Assembly: GCA_036852015.1 (NCBI GenBank)
Contig: JAANDG010000104.1
Coordinates: 186,001 to 250,000 of the forward strand
Direction of reading: 5' to 3'
Origin: Pelodera strongyloides
Taxonomy: Eukaryota; Nematoda; Chromadorea; Rhabditida; Rhabditidae
DNA: 64,000 bases
Shown here: positions 1 to 10,892 of the stretch, in pieces
Position numbering within the stretch: position 1 is the stretch's first letter
How the letters are laid out: the number at the start of each line of letters is the position of its first letter
Notes under the pieces: model-generated
Database searches by the model: none
Seen by the model: only the letters and a program-made list of their open reading frames with translations
Told to the model about the DNA's origin: nothing
Made by a program: the position numbers and the translations under genes

Positions 1-157
1 CCCATTACACATAGAAATTCACGAGGTAGACTCGAGCGAAGGAGCTCAACCAGTAGAGCGCGTGCTCCAGGCAAGTGACGACAAGTATCTTTCACAACAT
101 TCCGAAATGTTTCCTAGGAGATTTATTTCTTCAGTGGGATGTTCATGTCAATTTCAG

Positions 158-2115
158 GTAATATCAAAACCGAGCTCCTAACCGGTGATTATCCGACCAG
201 TGTCTCGGTTGAAGATGACACGTCAGAAAACCTTGATACAAAGTGAGTGACTTGTATTTCTTGTTCAACTAGAGTATGTTCGAAGTAATTTACCGAACTG
301 TGATTTAGACTAAATTCATAAAGATAGATGACATATGATAAATATGTATTTGTACTAGTAAAGGAACAAAACAAAGTAGACCACGAGTCAGATCGCAAGC
401 CGACTAATTATAAAGTGCGAACATATTATGCATAACCTCCTTTAGCCACGCTTCGTCCGATCTCTCCGCTCTATTTTCGAGTGTTCCAAGTTCGTGGCCC
501 GTTGTTGACGTTAGTGCGGATGCGGAGCCATCTACCGCCAATGCCCAACATTCTCCAAATAGGCCGTTGGCTTATAAAAGACCAGCACAGCGCTCCTACT
601 TCTCTGAATTCCGCAAGAGAAACAAGTTGGAACGACGGTGGGCAACTTAACTTATTTGCCCATCAATCTGCCTAGATATTGGTCCCCGCTTCGTAGAGAC
701 CGTATTGTACTCCTACAGTGTACCTTACTACCCTGACCGCTAAGACTGTAACAGCGTTTTAAGGTACCGTTGCAATGTTTAGCGGCGGAGGCCGCGTACA
801 TTCCATATATACATAAACGCGACCATCGATTTACCACTCAGTCACAAATCGCGAATGTTTATACTTACCTTGCTCAAAATTTACGCGAACGCACAATTTC
901 TGTTTAGTAAATTTTGTGTTGTGCTTCAGCTAAAGTTTTACTGCTTATTTTTCCAGCGGGCTGCTCTCGCAACAGTCCAATGGCGTTTCTACAACTGATG
1001 AGGTTGAAAATAACGAAGAAAAGCAAGAGTTTGGACCACGATATCACAGTGATGCGTCTAAATTAGGTAAATGTTAGCGGTTACGTTTCTGAAACTGCGC
1101 GCAATCAGGAAAAAAGGAGGGAATGACATCACGGTGTGCCCTATACATGTGCGCTGGGCGCGCGCCAAACAGTTGTAATTGTAGTTGGCGCACCTTTGGT
1201 ATGCCCCTAGTACGCTGTTCTAGAAACAATGTAGAACCGTGTTCCTAGTAACAGTTTGAAGAGGTTTGTGTATGCAATATGATCTATAATGTTAAATTTA
1301 TTTGTGAGCCAAAACCAGATTGTCGTGAGTGATGTTGTAGCCGGGTAGTTAAAAACGCAGTTAAGTCAGTGTATTCTCTTAATATGAACAATTTCAGAAC
1401 ACGTTTTCGCTCAAAAAAGGCTGTACATCCTCGAGCAAGAGCGTAAATATTGGGAGAATAAGGCTTCGTTGATGGTGATTCAGAGAATGGTGAGTAATCT
1501 GGTTATAAAATCTGGTTTAAACTCTTGAGAGAACCGACTTGCTCGGCTCCCCGAGCGTCTATTTATGAAGCCGGGAGTAGACTCCCAATTTCAGAACACG
1601 TTTTCGCCTTCCTCAGGCTCAGGGTAGGGTAGTGGGATAAAATGAATCATGTCATCATGTGTGTGCGTGTGTGTGCGCCATGCCTGCTTATCTGGAGAGA
1701 AGGGAGGGAAGGAGTGAGAGTTTCGACAATATACTACGTTCTCAGGCGCGCAGCGCGGAAATGCGTAACCGTGTCCGCGGAAAAGAGATGGCTTTTTAAA
1801 ATGGGAAAGGCGGAGACGCAGAAAGAGGTTTCTCTGTGTCTCGAATTTTTCAATTCTAATTTGCAATCTTTTCCCGCGGACGCGGCTATGCAAGAGGTGT
1901 CAGAAACTGCGACAGCAACGTGTATGTGCATGGTATAAATGTATATGTGGCGAAGTACTCACCGATTGTGAGATATTAGTGAATTTCTTTCATCAACTAA
2001 CTAGCCCTATTCTAAGTGTGCCTTTTTACAGGAAGAGGAGGAACAGTGTAAGCGCAACAGAGAACGTCACGAACTCGAAATGAAAATTTTGAAAAAGCAG
2101 CTGAAGGAAAATTGA
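158..2115 (+). CDS. 3' part of an unknown gene, charged coiled-coil C-terminus
   Basis: Four exons join in phase: 158-242, 957-1066, 1398-1489 and 2032-2115 (TGA). Each has a good acceptor (TTTCAG, TTCCAG, TTTCAG, TTTACAG) and donor (GTGAGT, GTAAAT, GTGAGT). The first visible exon starts inside a codon, so the 5' end is upstream or outside the window. The readable 123 residues are acidic and Ser/Thr-rich at first (SVEDDTSENLDTK), then strongly helical and charged near the end (RLYILEQERKYWENK; RHELEMKILKKQLKEN). Such a tail is common in nematode nuclear proteins with an N-terminal DNA-binding domain, but no such domain is visible, so I give no function. The last intron contains a MITE at 1729-1892. 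The exon chain is well supported; the identity is unknown. Confidence 0.6.
1729..1892. repeat. MITE family A, copy 1
   Basis: This 164-bp block is nearly the same as 12953-13115. Both have terminal inverted repeats of about 25 bp around GCGTAACCGTGTCCGCGG on the left and CCGCGGACGCGGCTATGCA on the right, with a conserved centre. Homology extends about 30 bp to the left of the left inverted repeat (CTCAGGCGCGCAGCGC), so the true element end is uncertain. It lies in the last intron of the partial gene at 158-2115. It has no coding capacity and is probably a non-autonomous DNA transposon. Long open frames through it on both strands are by-products of its GC-rich, palindromic sequence. Confidence 0.75.
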
Positions 2116-2707
2116 ACTTTTTTTGCCGCATCAATATCAGGTTTTGAAATAGTCAGGCTCATTTGCAATGGGTTTGATGTGCCTAGGCCAGCCTCAGGCC
2201 TCGCTCGCCTTTTTTGTTCATATCACGGGCTTTTTATTTTCACTTGATATTTCTTTACTCTCTGGTATGTTTTCAAATAAGTTTTTATTTGTTAGAATTT
2301 CATGCACATTATTGTCTTGCGGTTATTTTCCAGTTCAATTACTTTGTTACCGTTGCTTATCATTTATTGTGTGATGGATTCGAAAAATCTCATATAAAAG
2401 TTGTTTATTATAGTTTAATGAAGTCACAACAAAAGTAAATTATGACAAAAGACAAAAGCACGACAAAGTGTAGTATATTATGACAAATATTATATTTAAT
2501 ATATAATTTATTACGCACAAAGAGAAAGACAATCAAAGAAAGCAATGTAACGTGCAGTTTAATCTCACAGTTGTCTCAAAACTAAACTAAGAAATTGGCA
2601 GCAGTAATTATTATTCATTTCACGAAAAAAAGCTGAAAAACTGATAGATTCATTTCAAAAATGATTACTTGAAATACAGTGATTCATTGTTTTATGGGGC
2701 TGGCCAT
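2116..2707. other. convergent intergenic region
   Basis: AT-rich sequence between the 3' ends of the partial plus-strand gene and the minus-strand LC8-like gene. It holds two overlapping short open frames (2168-2438) rich in Phe and Leu, with no start context or splice support, which I take as chance. Both genes probably end their transcripts here, but no unambiguous AATAAA could be assigned. Confidence 0.4.
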
Positions 2708-3543
2708 TTAAGCCTTTCTCACTACATCGCTCAGCTGTTTGAATACATAGCATGTGACGTCACCAACGGTTTGTTGGCAGTATTCTTCAGTATTGGTAAT
2801 GTAGGAGAAGTCACCACGAGCACATATCACATTGTACCGCCCGTTGAGCTCCGCTTCCGCTGCCGCTTGAATTCGTTTCTTCGCAACAGCGGTCACCCGA
2901 TCGATATTCTGAATTTAACATTAAAAAATGGGATATGTTGAATAAACTACAGTGAATTATAAGAGTGGGTAAAAAACTATTGTGGTAGAAAAATAATCGG
3001 TATAAAATATCAATATGCATTCATGTCAATATGTATGTGTATAAGACCATTCCGTCGAAGAAGCTTAAATAACTGTCAGAAAAAATGATTATGGGTGAAG
3101 GTGTCGGTAAAAGGGCCAGTGACTGCGTGTGTGAAACGCGCTGATCAAGAAAAAGTAAGCAATCTTACCTGAATAATAATATCTCTCAATTGATTACTGT
3201 TGCACTTCGCGTCGATACGAACCACGTCTTCATCTAGATCGCGTCTGGTTCGCTAAACTTTTTTTTATAACTAGAAAGAAGTTATCTCTTGGTTCTCTAT
3301 ATTTACACTCTGGACTCTGAAAAACAGCGTTACGCATGCCTTGCTTTTCACGAACATAATCAATTGCTGTACGAACGTATACGTAAAGAAAGTAAATAGA
3401 TGTACAGCAAGCCGAAAACGTATCTCTGACTGCGGTATACTGATTATCAGTTCAAAAAAGTATCCCACGTTTGCCGGAGTCGATGGCGTAAGTTGTGAAG
3501 TGTCCCGTTTTGAGCGATTCTTCTTCACGGATAATTTCTTCAT
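2708..3543 (-). CDS. LC8-like dynein light chain
   Basis: Three minus-strand exons (3469-3543, 3169-3252, 2708-2908) join in phase to about 119 residues, somewhat longer than typical LC8 (about 89) because of a basic N-terminal extension (MKKLSVKKNRSKRDTS). The last exon carries the LC8-like core: a helix IQAAAEAELNGRYNVICAR, then FSYITNTEEYCQQTVGDVTC and YVFKQ. This aligns with the family pattern in which a Tyr-Asn helix end is followed by a Cys-Ile-Val-Gly strand, SYVTHET and the dimer-forming LLFK strand. LC8 proteins are homodimeric hubs binding short linear motifs in dynein intermediate chain and many other partners. The match is divergent, as for nematode-specific paralogues. A TTCAG just upstream of the start looks like a trans-splice acceptor. 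The exon 1 donor (AAC|GTGGGA) is weak, and a second open frame in exon 1 cannot be spliced in phase. Confidence 0.6.
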
Positions 3544-3815
3544 GTTCTTGCAACCGCTGCCGCATCCGGTATTGCAACACTGAATTTGTGAAATTGTATG
3601 AAAGTGATTGGAAATTTGGAAACTAGTGTCCCGTCTCGCGCTAATTCGCAGCGCACCGCCCACTAAGGGAAAATTATTTGGAGGAGTACTCCCTTTGGAA
3701 CATGGACGCATAGGACCTGTGGCTCTCCCTGAACATTAAGCCGCGCAATTGCGTTCCATGTGAAAATAAATTCAAAAGAGTACTACAGTTCTTTATGGCT
3801 GAATCGTAAAACAAT

Positions 3816-3886
3816 TGCACCGTCCGGGAATCGAACCCGGGCCGCCCGCGTGGCAGGCGAGCATTCTACCACTGAACCAACGGTGC
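3816..3886 (-). tRNA. tRNA-Gly(GCC)
   Basis: Reading the minus strand from 3886 gives a complete 71-nt cloverleaf. The acceptor GCACCGT pairs with ACGGTGC, the D-arm follows GGTTCAGTGG, the anticodon loop CTGCCAC holds GCC, and the T-arm GGGTTCGATTCCC has an intact B box. Discriminator base is A. It is close to the standard nematode tRNA-Gly(GCC), with compensating acceptor changes. It has no intron. Confidence 0.95.
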
Positions 3887-4099
3887 TACGAGGCATTTTA
3901 TCTATGACTAGTTGAAAACAACACTGTTTGATGCGAGAAAGGCTAGTAAGCATATCACGATAGAACAACTGGACGATTTTTTATAAGTGGAAATCGCCCA
4001 AATGAAGACAATAAGTTAGTTACTCATAGAATACAATAAACATGTTTCTATACGGGACGCAAAACATCAACATAATCGTGCGCCGAGGCAAAAGGGAAC

Positions 4100-4171
4100 T
4101 TCCGTTGAGGGGAATCGAACCCCGGCCTTGTGGGTGAGAGCCACAAATCCTAACCACTAGACCACAACGGA
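4100..4171 (-). tRNA. tRNA-Glu(CTC)
   Basis: Minus strand from 4171 gives a 72-nt cloverleaf. The acceptor TCCGTTG pairs with CAACGGA, the D-arm is GGTCTAGTGGTTAGG, the anticodon stem TGTGG/CCACA closes loop CTCTCAC with anticodon CTC, and the T-arm is GGGGTTCGATTCCCC. The A and B boxes are intact. It has the same orientation as the tRNA-Gly 214 bp away, but each is an independent Pol III unit. Confidence 0.95.
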
Positions 4172-4415
4172 TATGTTCCCTAAGAAAAAGACGCTCCTAT
4201 CATTTGCAGGGCGATCGGCCGCTAGTGTTCCAAATTCCAAAGCATGGTGAAGTAACGTATGCGTAACAAAATTCGACAATTTCAGGAGGGTTCATGAGAC
4301 GTAAAAATGGACAACAGCATTCCTATGTCTTTTATTTATATGCTGATAGTTGATGTATTTATATACATAATATCAGCTGTAAGTGATTACATATAACACA
4401 TGTGGATGCAGTTGT

Positions 4416-4652
4416 TCAGTAAACTTTTAAAAAACACAATTTTAAATTTATTATACGACTCACTGGCTCGGGCGCCGGCACACATGGTGGCGGTGGTGCG
4501 CAGGTCGGGGGTGGCGGTGGGGTACATATTGGTGGCGGGGCGCAAGGAGGGCAACATGCACCATTTGAAGGGAATAGAAATCCAGAAACTGCTGCAATTA
4601 GACTGGCCAAGACAATTGTAATTGCTCCCCACATTCTGAAAGCCCAGAACAA
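4416..4652 (-). CDS. secreted Pro/Cys-rich peptide, or orphan first exon of a ground-like-type gene
   Basis: The minus-strand frame begins with a clear signal peptide (MWGAITIVLASLIAAVSG, preceded by an alternative Met seven residues upstream), then GFLFPSNGACCPPCAPPP and further Cys/Pro repeats up to PEPVS. This layout (signal peptide, Gly-Phe-Leu-Phe-Pro, Cys-Cys-Pro, Pro-rich linker) is typical of the N-termini of nematode ground-like and related hedgehog-related secreted proteins. A strong donor (CCA|GTGAGT) follows PEP, so the last 13 codons of the open frame are probably intron. I searched by eye from there to the tRNA genes at 4171 and saw no exon for a Cys-rich ground-like domain. It is therefore either a short secreted peptide (78 residues if unspliced) or a gene truncated after exon 1. 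Confidence 0.5.
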   Translation of the reverse strand: MFWAFRMWGAITIVLASLIAAVSGFLFPSNGACCPPCAPPPICTPPPPPTCAPPPPCVPAPEPVSRIINLKLCFLKVY

Positions 4653-6147
4653 AATTAATTTTCAATCAATGCAGATAACAATGACGAGTAGTAATTCAAT
4701 TTTAAAGTTGTGATGGAAGGAAGAAGATTGTGCGTTGTTACTTTAGTTTAATGAATTCACAATAAGCACAAAACTCGTAATATATAAAAAAGAATATGCG
4801 TGATTTTTTCCTATAGATGACAATTTCGAATCAGCAGTTTTCTGTGGACCTAAAAATCTTGTCAAAAGCATAACGTGGCCAAAAGTAACAGGACTGAATC
4901 TAACTAAAAGCTGCGTGACATGGTCTCCAAAGTCGCACTGAATTTGAAGTCACCATCACCATTGTCACAGCTTAAATCCTACCGAAACCAGTTCTCATAG
5001 CGCAGTGCCAGTGATCCAGGTCCGCATCCGTCTCAGCCAAGGGATTATCCGAGTTCAATCCCCGCGCTATCCATTCAAGGACTCGATATTATTCTGTATC
5101 TGTCTCTGTTGCTGGGTGTTGTTGTGAGTTAGTTTGGGGACTTCGGTGAGAACACTGTTATGAATGTTATGGTTGTGAACCGGGGGGAAAGGATACGTAT
5201 GATCAGCTAAAATCAACTTGCTGAACTCCTTCGTATCAAAAAACAATCAGTGCATGGCTCTATTCACTGCAACGCTAGAAAAGGACCGCATGCACAAGCT
5301 TTCGGAAGACAGGGGATTTTTGCTTCTAATTTACTCGGAAATTATAACATAAAATATGATGCTATCCTGGAACGTATGTGCTACAACGATAAACAATATT
5401 GAAATTGAGTCGCCCCAGCTACGCTACGTTTCTCTAGCCAATTTTAATCAGCAAAAGAAGATAGTTGCTATTTGAGGTCTGTAGTTTCCTGGTAACAATT
5501 GGAACAATTTGCATACTGTGTCCTGCACCAGCATCCCGACTCTCAAACCATAATTTAATCTGGGAATGTATATTATTGTTCATTAAAAACAATACCTTAC
5601 AAGATTTCGTTTACATTTACAACAAAACGCTGATAGGAATGATAGTTTTCCTTTATTTTCTCAATGCACATAGAGTTCTGTTTTTTTTCCTGCATCCGAC
5701 ACCATTTCGCATAAACGACAAAAATCACAGCACACCGATTTTATAAAATATAATTCCCTTTCAATTATTCTTCACATTTGGTTTTTCTGTCCACTTTTTT
5801 CTCTACCTCCTTAAAAACTATTATAAAATACAATGTGCCAATTATATCTATTCAATATGCAATTTTTGATTGACTGAGACATTTTCATAAGGAGGTCAAA
5901 AAGGCGCCGACTACGAGACAAAGCGCTTCCCTACACGTGGCGCACACATTACACTTTTTCAACCCATGTGCGTTTTACAACGGATCGGTTCATTTTGTTT
6001 AAGCAATGGACACTTGTTTTCCTTTTCCCGACGGATTCATATATTAGCGTTTATATATTCATGAAAGTTTTAAATACCTAGTTTTGTATATTTTCCGGTC
6101 TGAACCGGCTGGGTCGCTAGATCACAAGTGACACGAGATGTAACTTT
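4653..6147. other. gene-free stretch
   Basis: AT-rich DNA with short open frames only. The longest (5465-5746) is hydrophobic and low in complexity, without splice signals. A weak tRNA-like T-arm near 5050-5075 is too degenerate to call. I see no gene here. Confidence 0.4.
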
Positions 6148-6320
6148 TGTTAAAGCGAAATACTGGCCGGTTTGTGAAACACATAATAGAGTAGTATACC
6201 TGCCTCCTTATGCAGCTTACGCAAATGAACATAAATTAGAATAAAAAATCGAGCTAAATTAGAGCAAATTAGCATAAATACGTAAGAATTCATTTGTCCA
6301 CGATGCGTTTCAAAAATCGG
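6148..6320. repeat. MITE family B, copy 1
   Basis: Begins TTAAAGCGAAATACTGGCC and ends near the inverse of this motif (GATGCGTTTCAAAAATCGG). It is alignable along its length with 25146-25326 and 37261-37439, sharing a core with GCATAAATACG and AATTAGAATAAAAAATCGAG. The ends form inverted repeats of about 30 bp; the right end of this copy is degraded. It is a non-autonomous palindromic element without coding potential. Confidence 0.7.
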
Positions 6321-7804
6321 ACATATAGCCTTCTCACTGCACTGATACCGTGTTCCTTATTCAAATCATTCCATGCTGACTACTTTATCGTGCCAACAAA
6401 AATATTATTAGTGCAAATCGCTTTATTTTCCGAAATCACTAAAGCTTCAATTGCCTCTCTACATGATCTACGGGTCGTGTGTGGGCTAGCTGCACCGGAA
6501 AATACTATGCATTTCCCATAGACACAGTGTGTCGTTTCAAGCAGACGAAACGTTGAGATGGGCTTGGAAATGGTGGAGTGTCCAGAGAAGCGATAGGGCC
6601 ACATCCGGGACGTCTGAAAAGCTAGGGCCCACAACGCACAAACAACGTCAACCCCTCGTGGTTCAACTCTCTATTTTCCTTTTTTTCTATCTTTACATTC
6701 CTTCGCAACTACTTTTCTGAACACCTCGTGACCCCCATACGAATGACGTCGAAAATCAGAAGGGTGCTCACCGCGTGTTCAAATAATAACGTGGATACAG
6801 TAGGCGGGTCGCGTTTTAGACCAAAGTTTTGTGTTCGGAGTTTGCTGGGTTGGTGACCGGCCTATAGCTGTGACGTTGTAAGTTATTTTGCAAATTATCT
6901 GTACATAGAAAACATAGTTACATAGTCAGTATAGAATGCAGAAGTTACAAATAAAGTTTTTTCAACCAAAATTCTATGTTTGAACTATTGGTCATTGGTG
7001 AACAACTCTAGATCGTTGCAACCTATTTTCCTAATCATTTCTGTGGTAAGTAGTATATAAGTATAGAATTGCTTTGAAACGTTTTGCATGCTGCACAACA
7101 AGGCAAAACACAGCACAGCAACCGCGCCGCGAAAAAAGGCGAACCAAAAAAGCGCAAACCCATTGTTGTTTGCTTGCGCGTTTGCAGATGTTTGCTTGCT
7201 CTTTCTTGGAACACCCGCTGTGTTCACGAACCGGTGACTATTTCCCGTTGATGTATGTTTAGAGTCTTTTGATTGTACATACGAATATCACAGAAACAAT
7301 AAATATACCGTCGTTTCTATATCAGTTCCACACCATCTGTTGAAAAAGTGACACAGAATTTTTCAAAGTTGAATACATCAAAATAATGTACATTCTAAGA
7401 TCTTTTGGATTTTGACCAGACACTAGAAAAGTAGGTAGTCATTTTATTTTCTGGCACCTATAATTCTTTTGCACATTTTCCAAAAGCAATAACCTTATTT
7501 GGCGCGTGGGCTTGTTGACGCTACCAGTTATCTGAATTCCGACGTGTGTCTCGTGGGTTGCAGCACATTTAGAAGAAAACAATTTTTTTCTGGCCAACTA
7601 GCCCTTGTGACTGACTTTCATTGGCTTTTGCCAAAACAATAATAGTTCAATAGATAAGATTTTGCTTCTTATATGTTGTCTAGAACTAAAACTGAACAGT
7701 TTTATAGCACCTGTTTGCATGCGAATATGGCATTAATTATGCTATTTGTCGATATCTGCATACACAAGTTCAAATTGTTTCCTTTGGACCGAGCCGATAT
7801 GCCA
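6321..7804. other. gene-free stretch
   Basis: Holds only short overlapping open frames on both strands (6380-6720 and 6985-7262), which shadow one another and lack splice context. I see no gene. Confidence 0.35.
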
Positions 7805-7965
7805 GGGGTCCAGTAAACGCGTTTACTATGGAAAAGGTGAACTTTGAAGAGCATTTTCTTTTTACTGGGAAACTTTTGACAACTTTTGTTGGTGTTTCCT
7901 TATTGGGCAACCCACGTTCTACTAATACAGGTTAACTCCAAAAAGGGCATACATATTCCCTTTAA
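7805..7965. repeat. partial TTAAAGGG-end element, right end
   Basis: From CAGTAAACGCGTTTACTATG to CATATTCCCTTTAA this stretch aligns closely with 54072-54232, the right part of a complete element in an intron of the HORMA gene. The left end of the element is not recognisable here, so this copy is probably truncated. Confidence 0.65.
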
Positions 7966-8698
7966 AATATTATCTTATTATATAAAGGAGAAGAGTTTAC
8001 TTTTTTGTTTGTGTGAACGAAACGAAAATTAGAATATCTAAGAGGCTATAAAAGGTGAATCGAAGCCCACTGTTGTGCAAGCGAAATCGAATCTTATTTC
8101 ATGATTTTTCAAGATACGTTGCAAACGTTTCACAAGTGTGCTCACTGTTCCTGCATCTTAAACATTGAAAGTCGCCTCAGGCGGCGATAGCCGTCTGGTA
8201 ATATATATTTAATTAATCTATTCCACATTGTCTAAGCATAAAGCAAAAGTCTGGCGGAACAGCTCCAAGTTTCGAATTGCAGTAAGGTAAGGGGGTATTC
8301 CCGGACTTGTTTTCCGTTCCGTTTTCTGCCTTCTCTAGGTATTCTTTTCACTCAATGTTTTCCAGTTTCGAAATACAACCACCAATTCCCGTTTGCACTT
8401 AATATTTACCACGAACGAAAAAAACATGTGCTGCGGCAAACATTCCGTTTTTTTTCGCCCCAACACCTTTAATTCTAACCGCTATTTGGTCTGTTTTTGA
8501 TGATTTTTTTATATAAAACCATTTTTTTGAAACCGAGGCAATGTAGTATAGTAAGTAGAGAAAAAAATGCATATACATTCTAATGTGAATGCTCAAAAAA
8601 AAAAACTAATATCCCAACACGGTATATGCATATGCCATACTCGAAAACGACAAAGAACAAGCCACCGATTGTGAGCAAAATCTTCACATAGGAAATGG
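7966..8698. other. gene-free stretch
   Basis: No open frame with coding character and no structured RNA that I can recognise. There are poly-T and poly-A runs near 8505-8610. Confidence 0.35.
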
Positions 8699-8835
8699 GT
8701 GAGCCCAGTTGGTGACCAACTCGTGACCAAGTTTTATCGAAATCCGTCATCGGATGGTCACCAAATGGTCACGAACCAGTCGCGAACCAGTAACCATTTG
8801 GTATTTTTCGGTGAAAACTTTTTGGTGATGGGCCA
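8699..8835. repeat. short dispersed repeat rich in GGTCACCAAATGG
   Basis: Contains several copies, in both orientations, of GGTGACCA / TGGTCACC / CCATTTGGT, so it folds on itself. The same motif set recurs near 26610-26670, 32120-32235 and 33590-33720. It looks like a degenerate palindromic family. Confidence 0.55.
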
Positions 8836-8989
8836 ACAACGGTTTTTCTGTGTGTCTTTTTTTTGCAAATCCCTAGTTTTCATGAAGTGAATTTCGAGCG
8901 AAATGAAAATTTATTGTTTTCCAGCATAATCGTCCATTGTATTCTCGCGTACTACCTGGCGACCACTGAAGTCGTACTTCTATGTTCCT

Positions 8990-9900
8990 CTCCGACCCAA
9001 AGTGCCGACCCAACTAAAGCGAAGTCCGACTCTGGGCGGTCCTAGTTTCCGCCCCGGGTCGAAAAATTTGAAAAAGGCGTGGGAGTTGGATCGGCAAAAC
9101 CACTGTTTGGAGTCGGAGTTGGGTCGGCACCACCACGGTTTGGAGTCGGCACCACCGTAATTTGTACAGAAGCGTAGCCCATAAATTACACTACATAACG
9201 GGAGGAAATGTTTATTGCGAATAATACATACACAGTATATGACTAAACATTCAAATTTGACGGAGTTTTAGCGAATCTTCCATTGTCCAGTATTAGTATC
9301 AGGCAGCAGAATGCATCTTTGATGTTGTGAACTTCCATGGAGCTGGCCACCAGTGTCTAAATGTATTAAATTGAATAGTATATGAAAGTATACTACTTCT
9401 GCATCATTCTGCGAAGATTACAAACTATTAGTAACATATACTTCTACGGCTGAGTCTATCTATAGTGACTGATGGGAACCATATTCTTACGACATCATAA
9501 ACTTACTTTATAGTGTTTCCTTCCGTTTGTTTGCTTGCTTGAACGCGCACCAGTAAGTGAAGCAATGGTACCTGTGATAGCAATAAGTTAATAGAGGAAA
9601 TAATAAAGGAAATAGAAACAAATTAGAAAGAAACCAGAAAGTAGCAGGACTTCAAAAAAATTTGAAAAAATCATCGTGAAAAATGCGATGTGCATGCGGA
9701 AGGGCTGCAAGCGCGCCAGTTGGGTCGGACCTGGGTCAGACTTGAGTCAGTTTGGCTGGCATGCGTTCACTGCTGCTGTCTACTGTACTGCTACACTATT
9801 TGTACTGCGAAAGGGTCGGCACTGCAAATTTCAGTCATATTTAGCGTCGGCGGTGGGGTCGAAAGCCACAATTTGGGCGCGCATTGGGTCGGAGATTAAC
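8990..9900. repeat. degenerate TTGGGTCGG repeat blocks
   Basis: Two blocks, about 8990-9165 and 9715-9895, hold many imperfect copies of GGAGTCGG, TTGGGTCGG and GTCGGCACCACC. The strongest tandem pair is at 9109-9155. The intervening 9190-9670 is AT-rich and featureless. The plus-strand open frames at 9676-9924 follow this repeat and are not credible genes. Confidence 0.45.
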
Positions 9901-10067
9901 AGAGTTTGTGGTGTTTTCCATTGACAATAAGTGCACATTTCCTAATCGTTCTCCGGATCATGTTTATCATTCTTAAGACCTAAGATAATCAATGATGCTT
10001 GTGGCCTAATGTCCTAAACAATGACGTGGGGCAGCACAGTTGTTGTCCCGGTACTTTTTCAAGATTC

Positions 10068-10112
10068 CCTCTCTCTATATATCTCCCTCTTTCTCTCTCT
10101 CTCTCTCTATTT
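10068..10112. repeat. CT-rich microsatellite
   Basis: Imperfect (CT)n, including CTCTCTCTCTCTCTCT. It has no coding meaning. Confidence 0.7.
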
Positions 10113-10759
10113 ATATCATCTCTCGTATGACTATGCTATCTCTGTACTTTTCCATTCTATCCCAATTTTATCATTACCATTCTGTTTATCCTAGTTTATT
10201 TTGCAGTCCCAGCTTTAATACAGTCCCAGCTTTAATGTTTTTTAAAATACATATCATATCCTTCGCTCACAGTGCAATGGAATACCTGAATAAACATTTT
10301 ATCTTACATCTTACTTATCGGAATTAACCAAGCAATTACGTATTAGGTGATTTTGCTCAAAATGAACAGCAGTGCGCGTTGAATTGCAATTTTCCTTTGT
10401 CCTCCCCTAGCTACATAATTTCAACCAAAACACTAAAATCTTTACCAGGCCAAATTTCAGATAAACGTTTAGCTTTTTCGTTTTTTTGCGGGTCAAAGTA
10501 TATGAAACTTGAGCAGCTTGAAACATGTGCTTGTGAGTTATTGATGGCTGAATCTCCTTCCTTCCTTTTCTTGAGAGTACTTTGACCAGAGCAACTGTTT
10601 GCAAAACTATTTGCTCTTGGGGTATAAAGAGCGAAGGGGCGTGCCCGAACGTTGGCGTCTGGGTCTGGGCACTTATGCTTTACCTATGCCCTATCACAAG
10701 GTTTAGGTAAGTTCAAAGCTATAATGTCACGAAAAATTATCCCTTTCGAAATTACCTCT

Positions 10760-10892
10760 CCCTTTGTTTCACATATTCACCATTCAATTCCCCATGGCGA
10801 ATTCCCGTCTTTTTCTCTGCGTGTCTCACATTAAAATGATATTTTCTGTCTCCCAGGGAATAGTTCCCCGAGGGAATCGGAGTGGTGAATAT
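10760..10892. repeat. palindromic repeat family C, copy 1
   Basis: Aligns with 37032-37165. Both carry CCCGTCTTTTTCTC, ATTTTCTGTC and GAGGGAATCGGAGTGGTGAA, followed by TATGGC. The outer ends are inverted copies (CATATTCACCA on the left, GGTGAATATGG on the right), typical of a small MITE. Confidence 0.6.

Noticed and set aside
5000..5075. Possible tRNA with GAGTTCAATCCCC T-arm
   Set aside because: The 3' T-arm and GCGCTATCC acceptor look tRNA-like, but the 5' acceptor, D-arm and anticodon stem cannot be paired convincingly.
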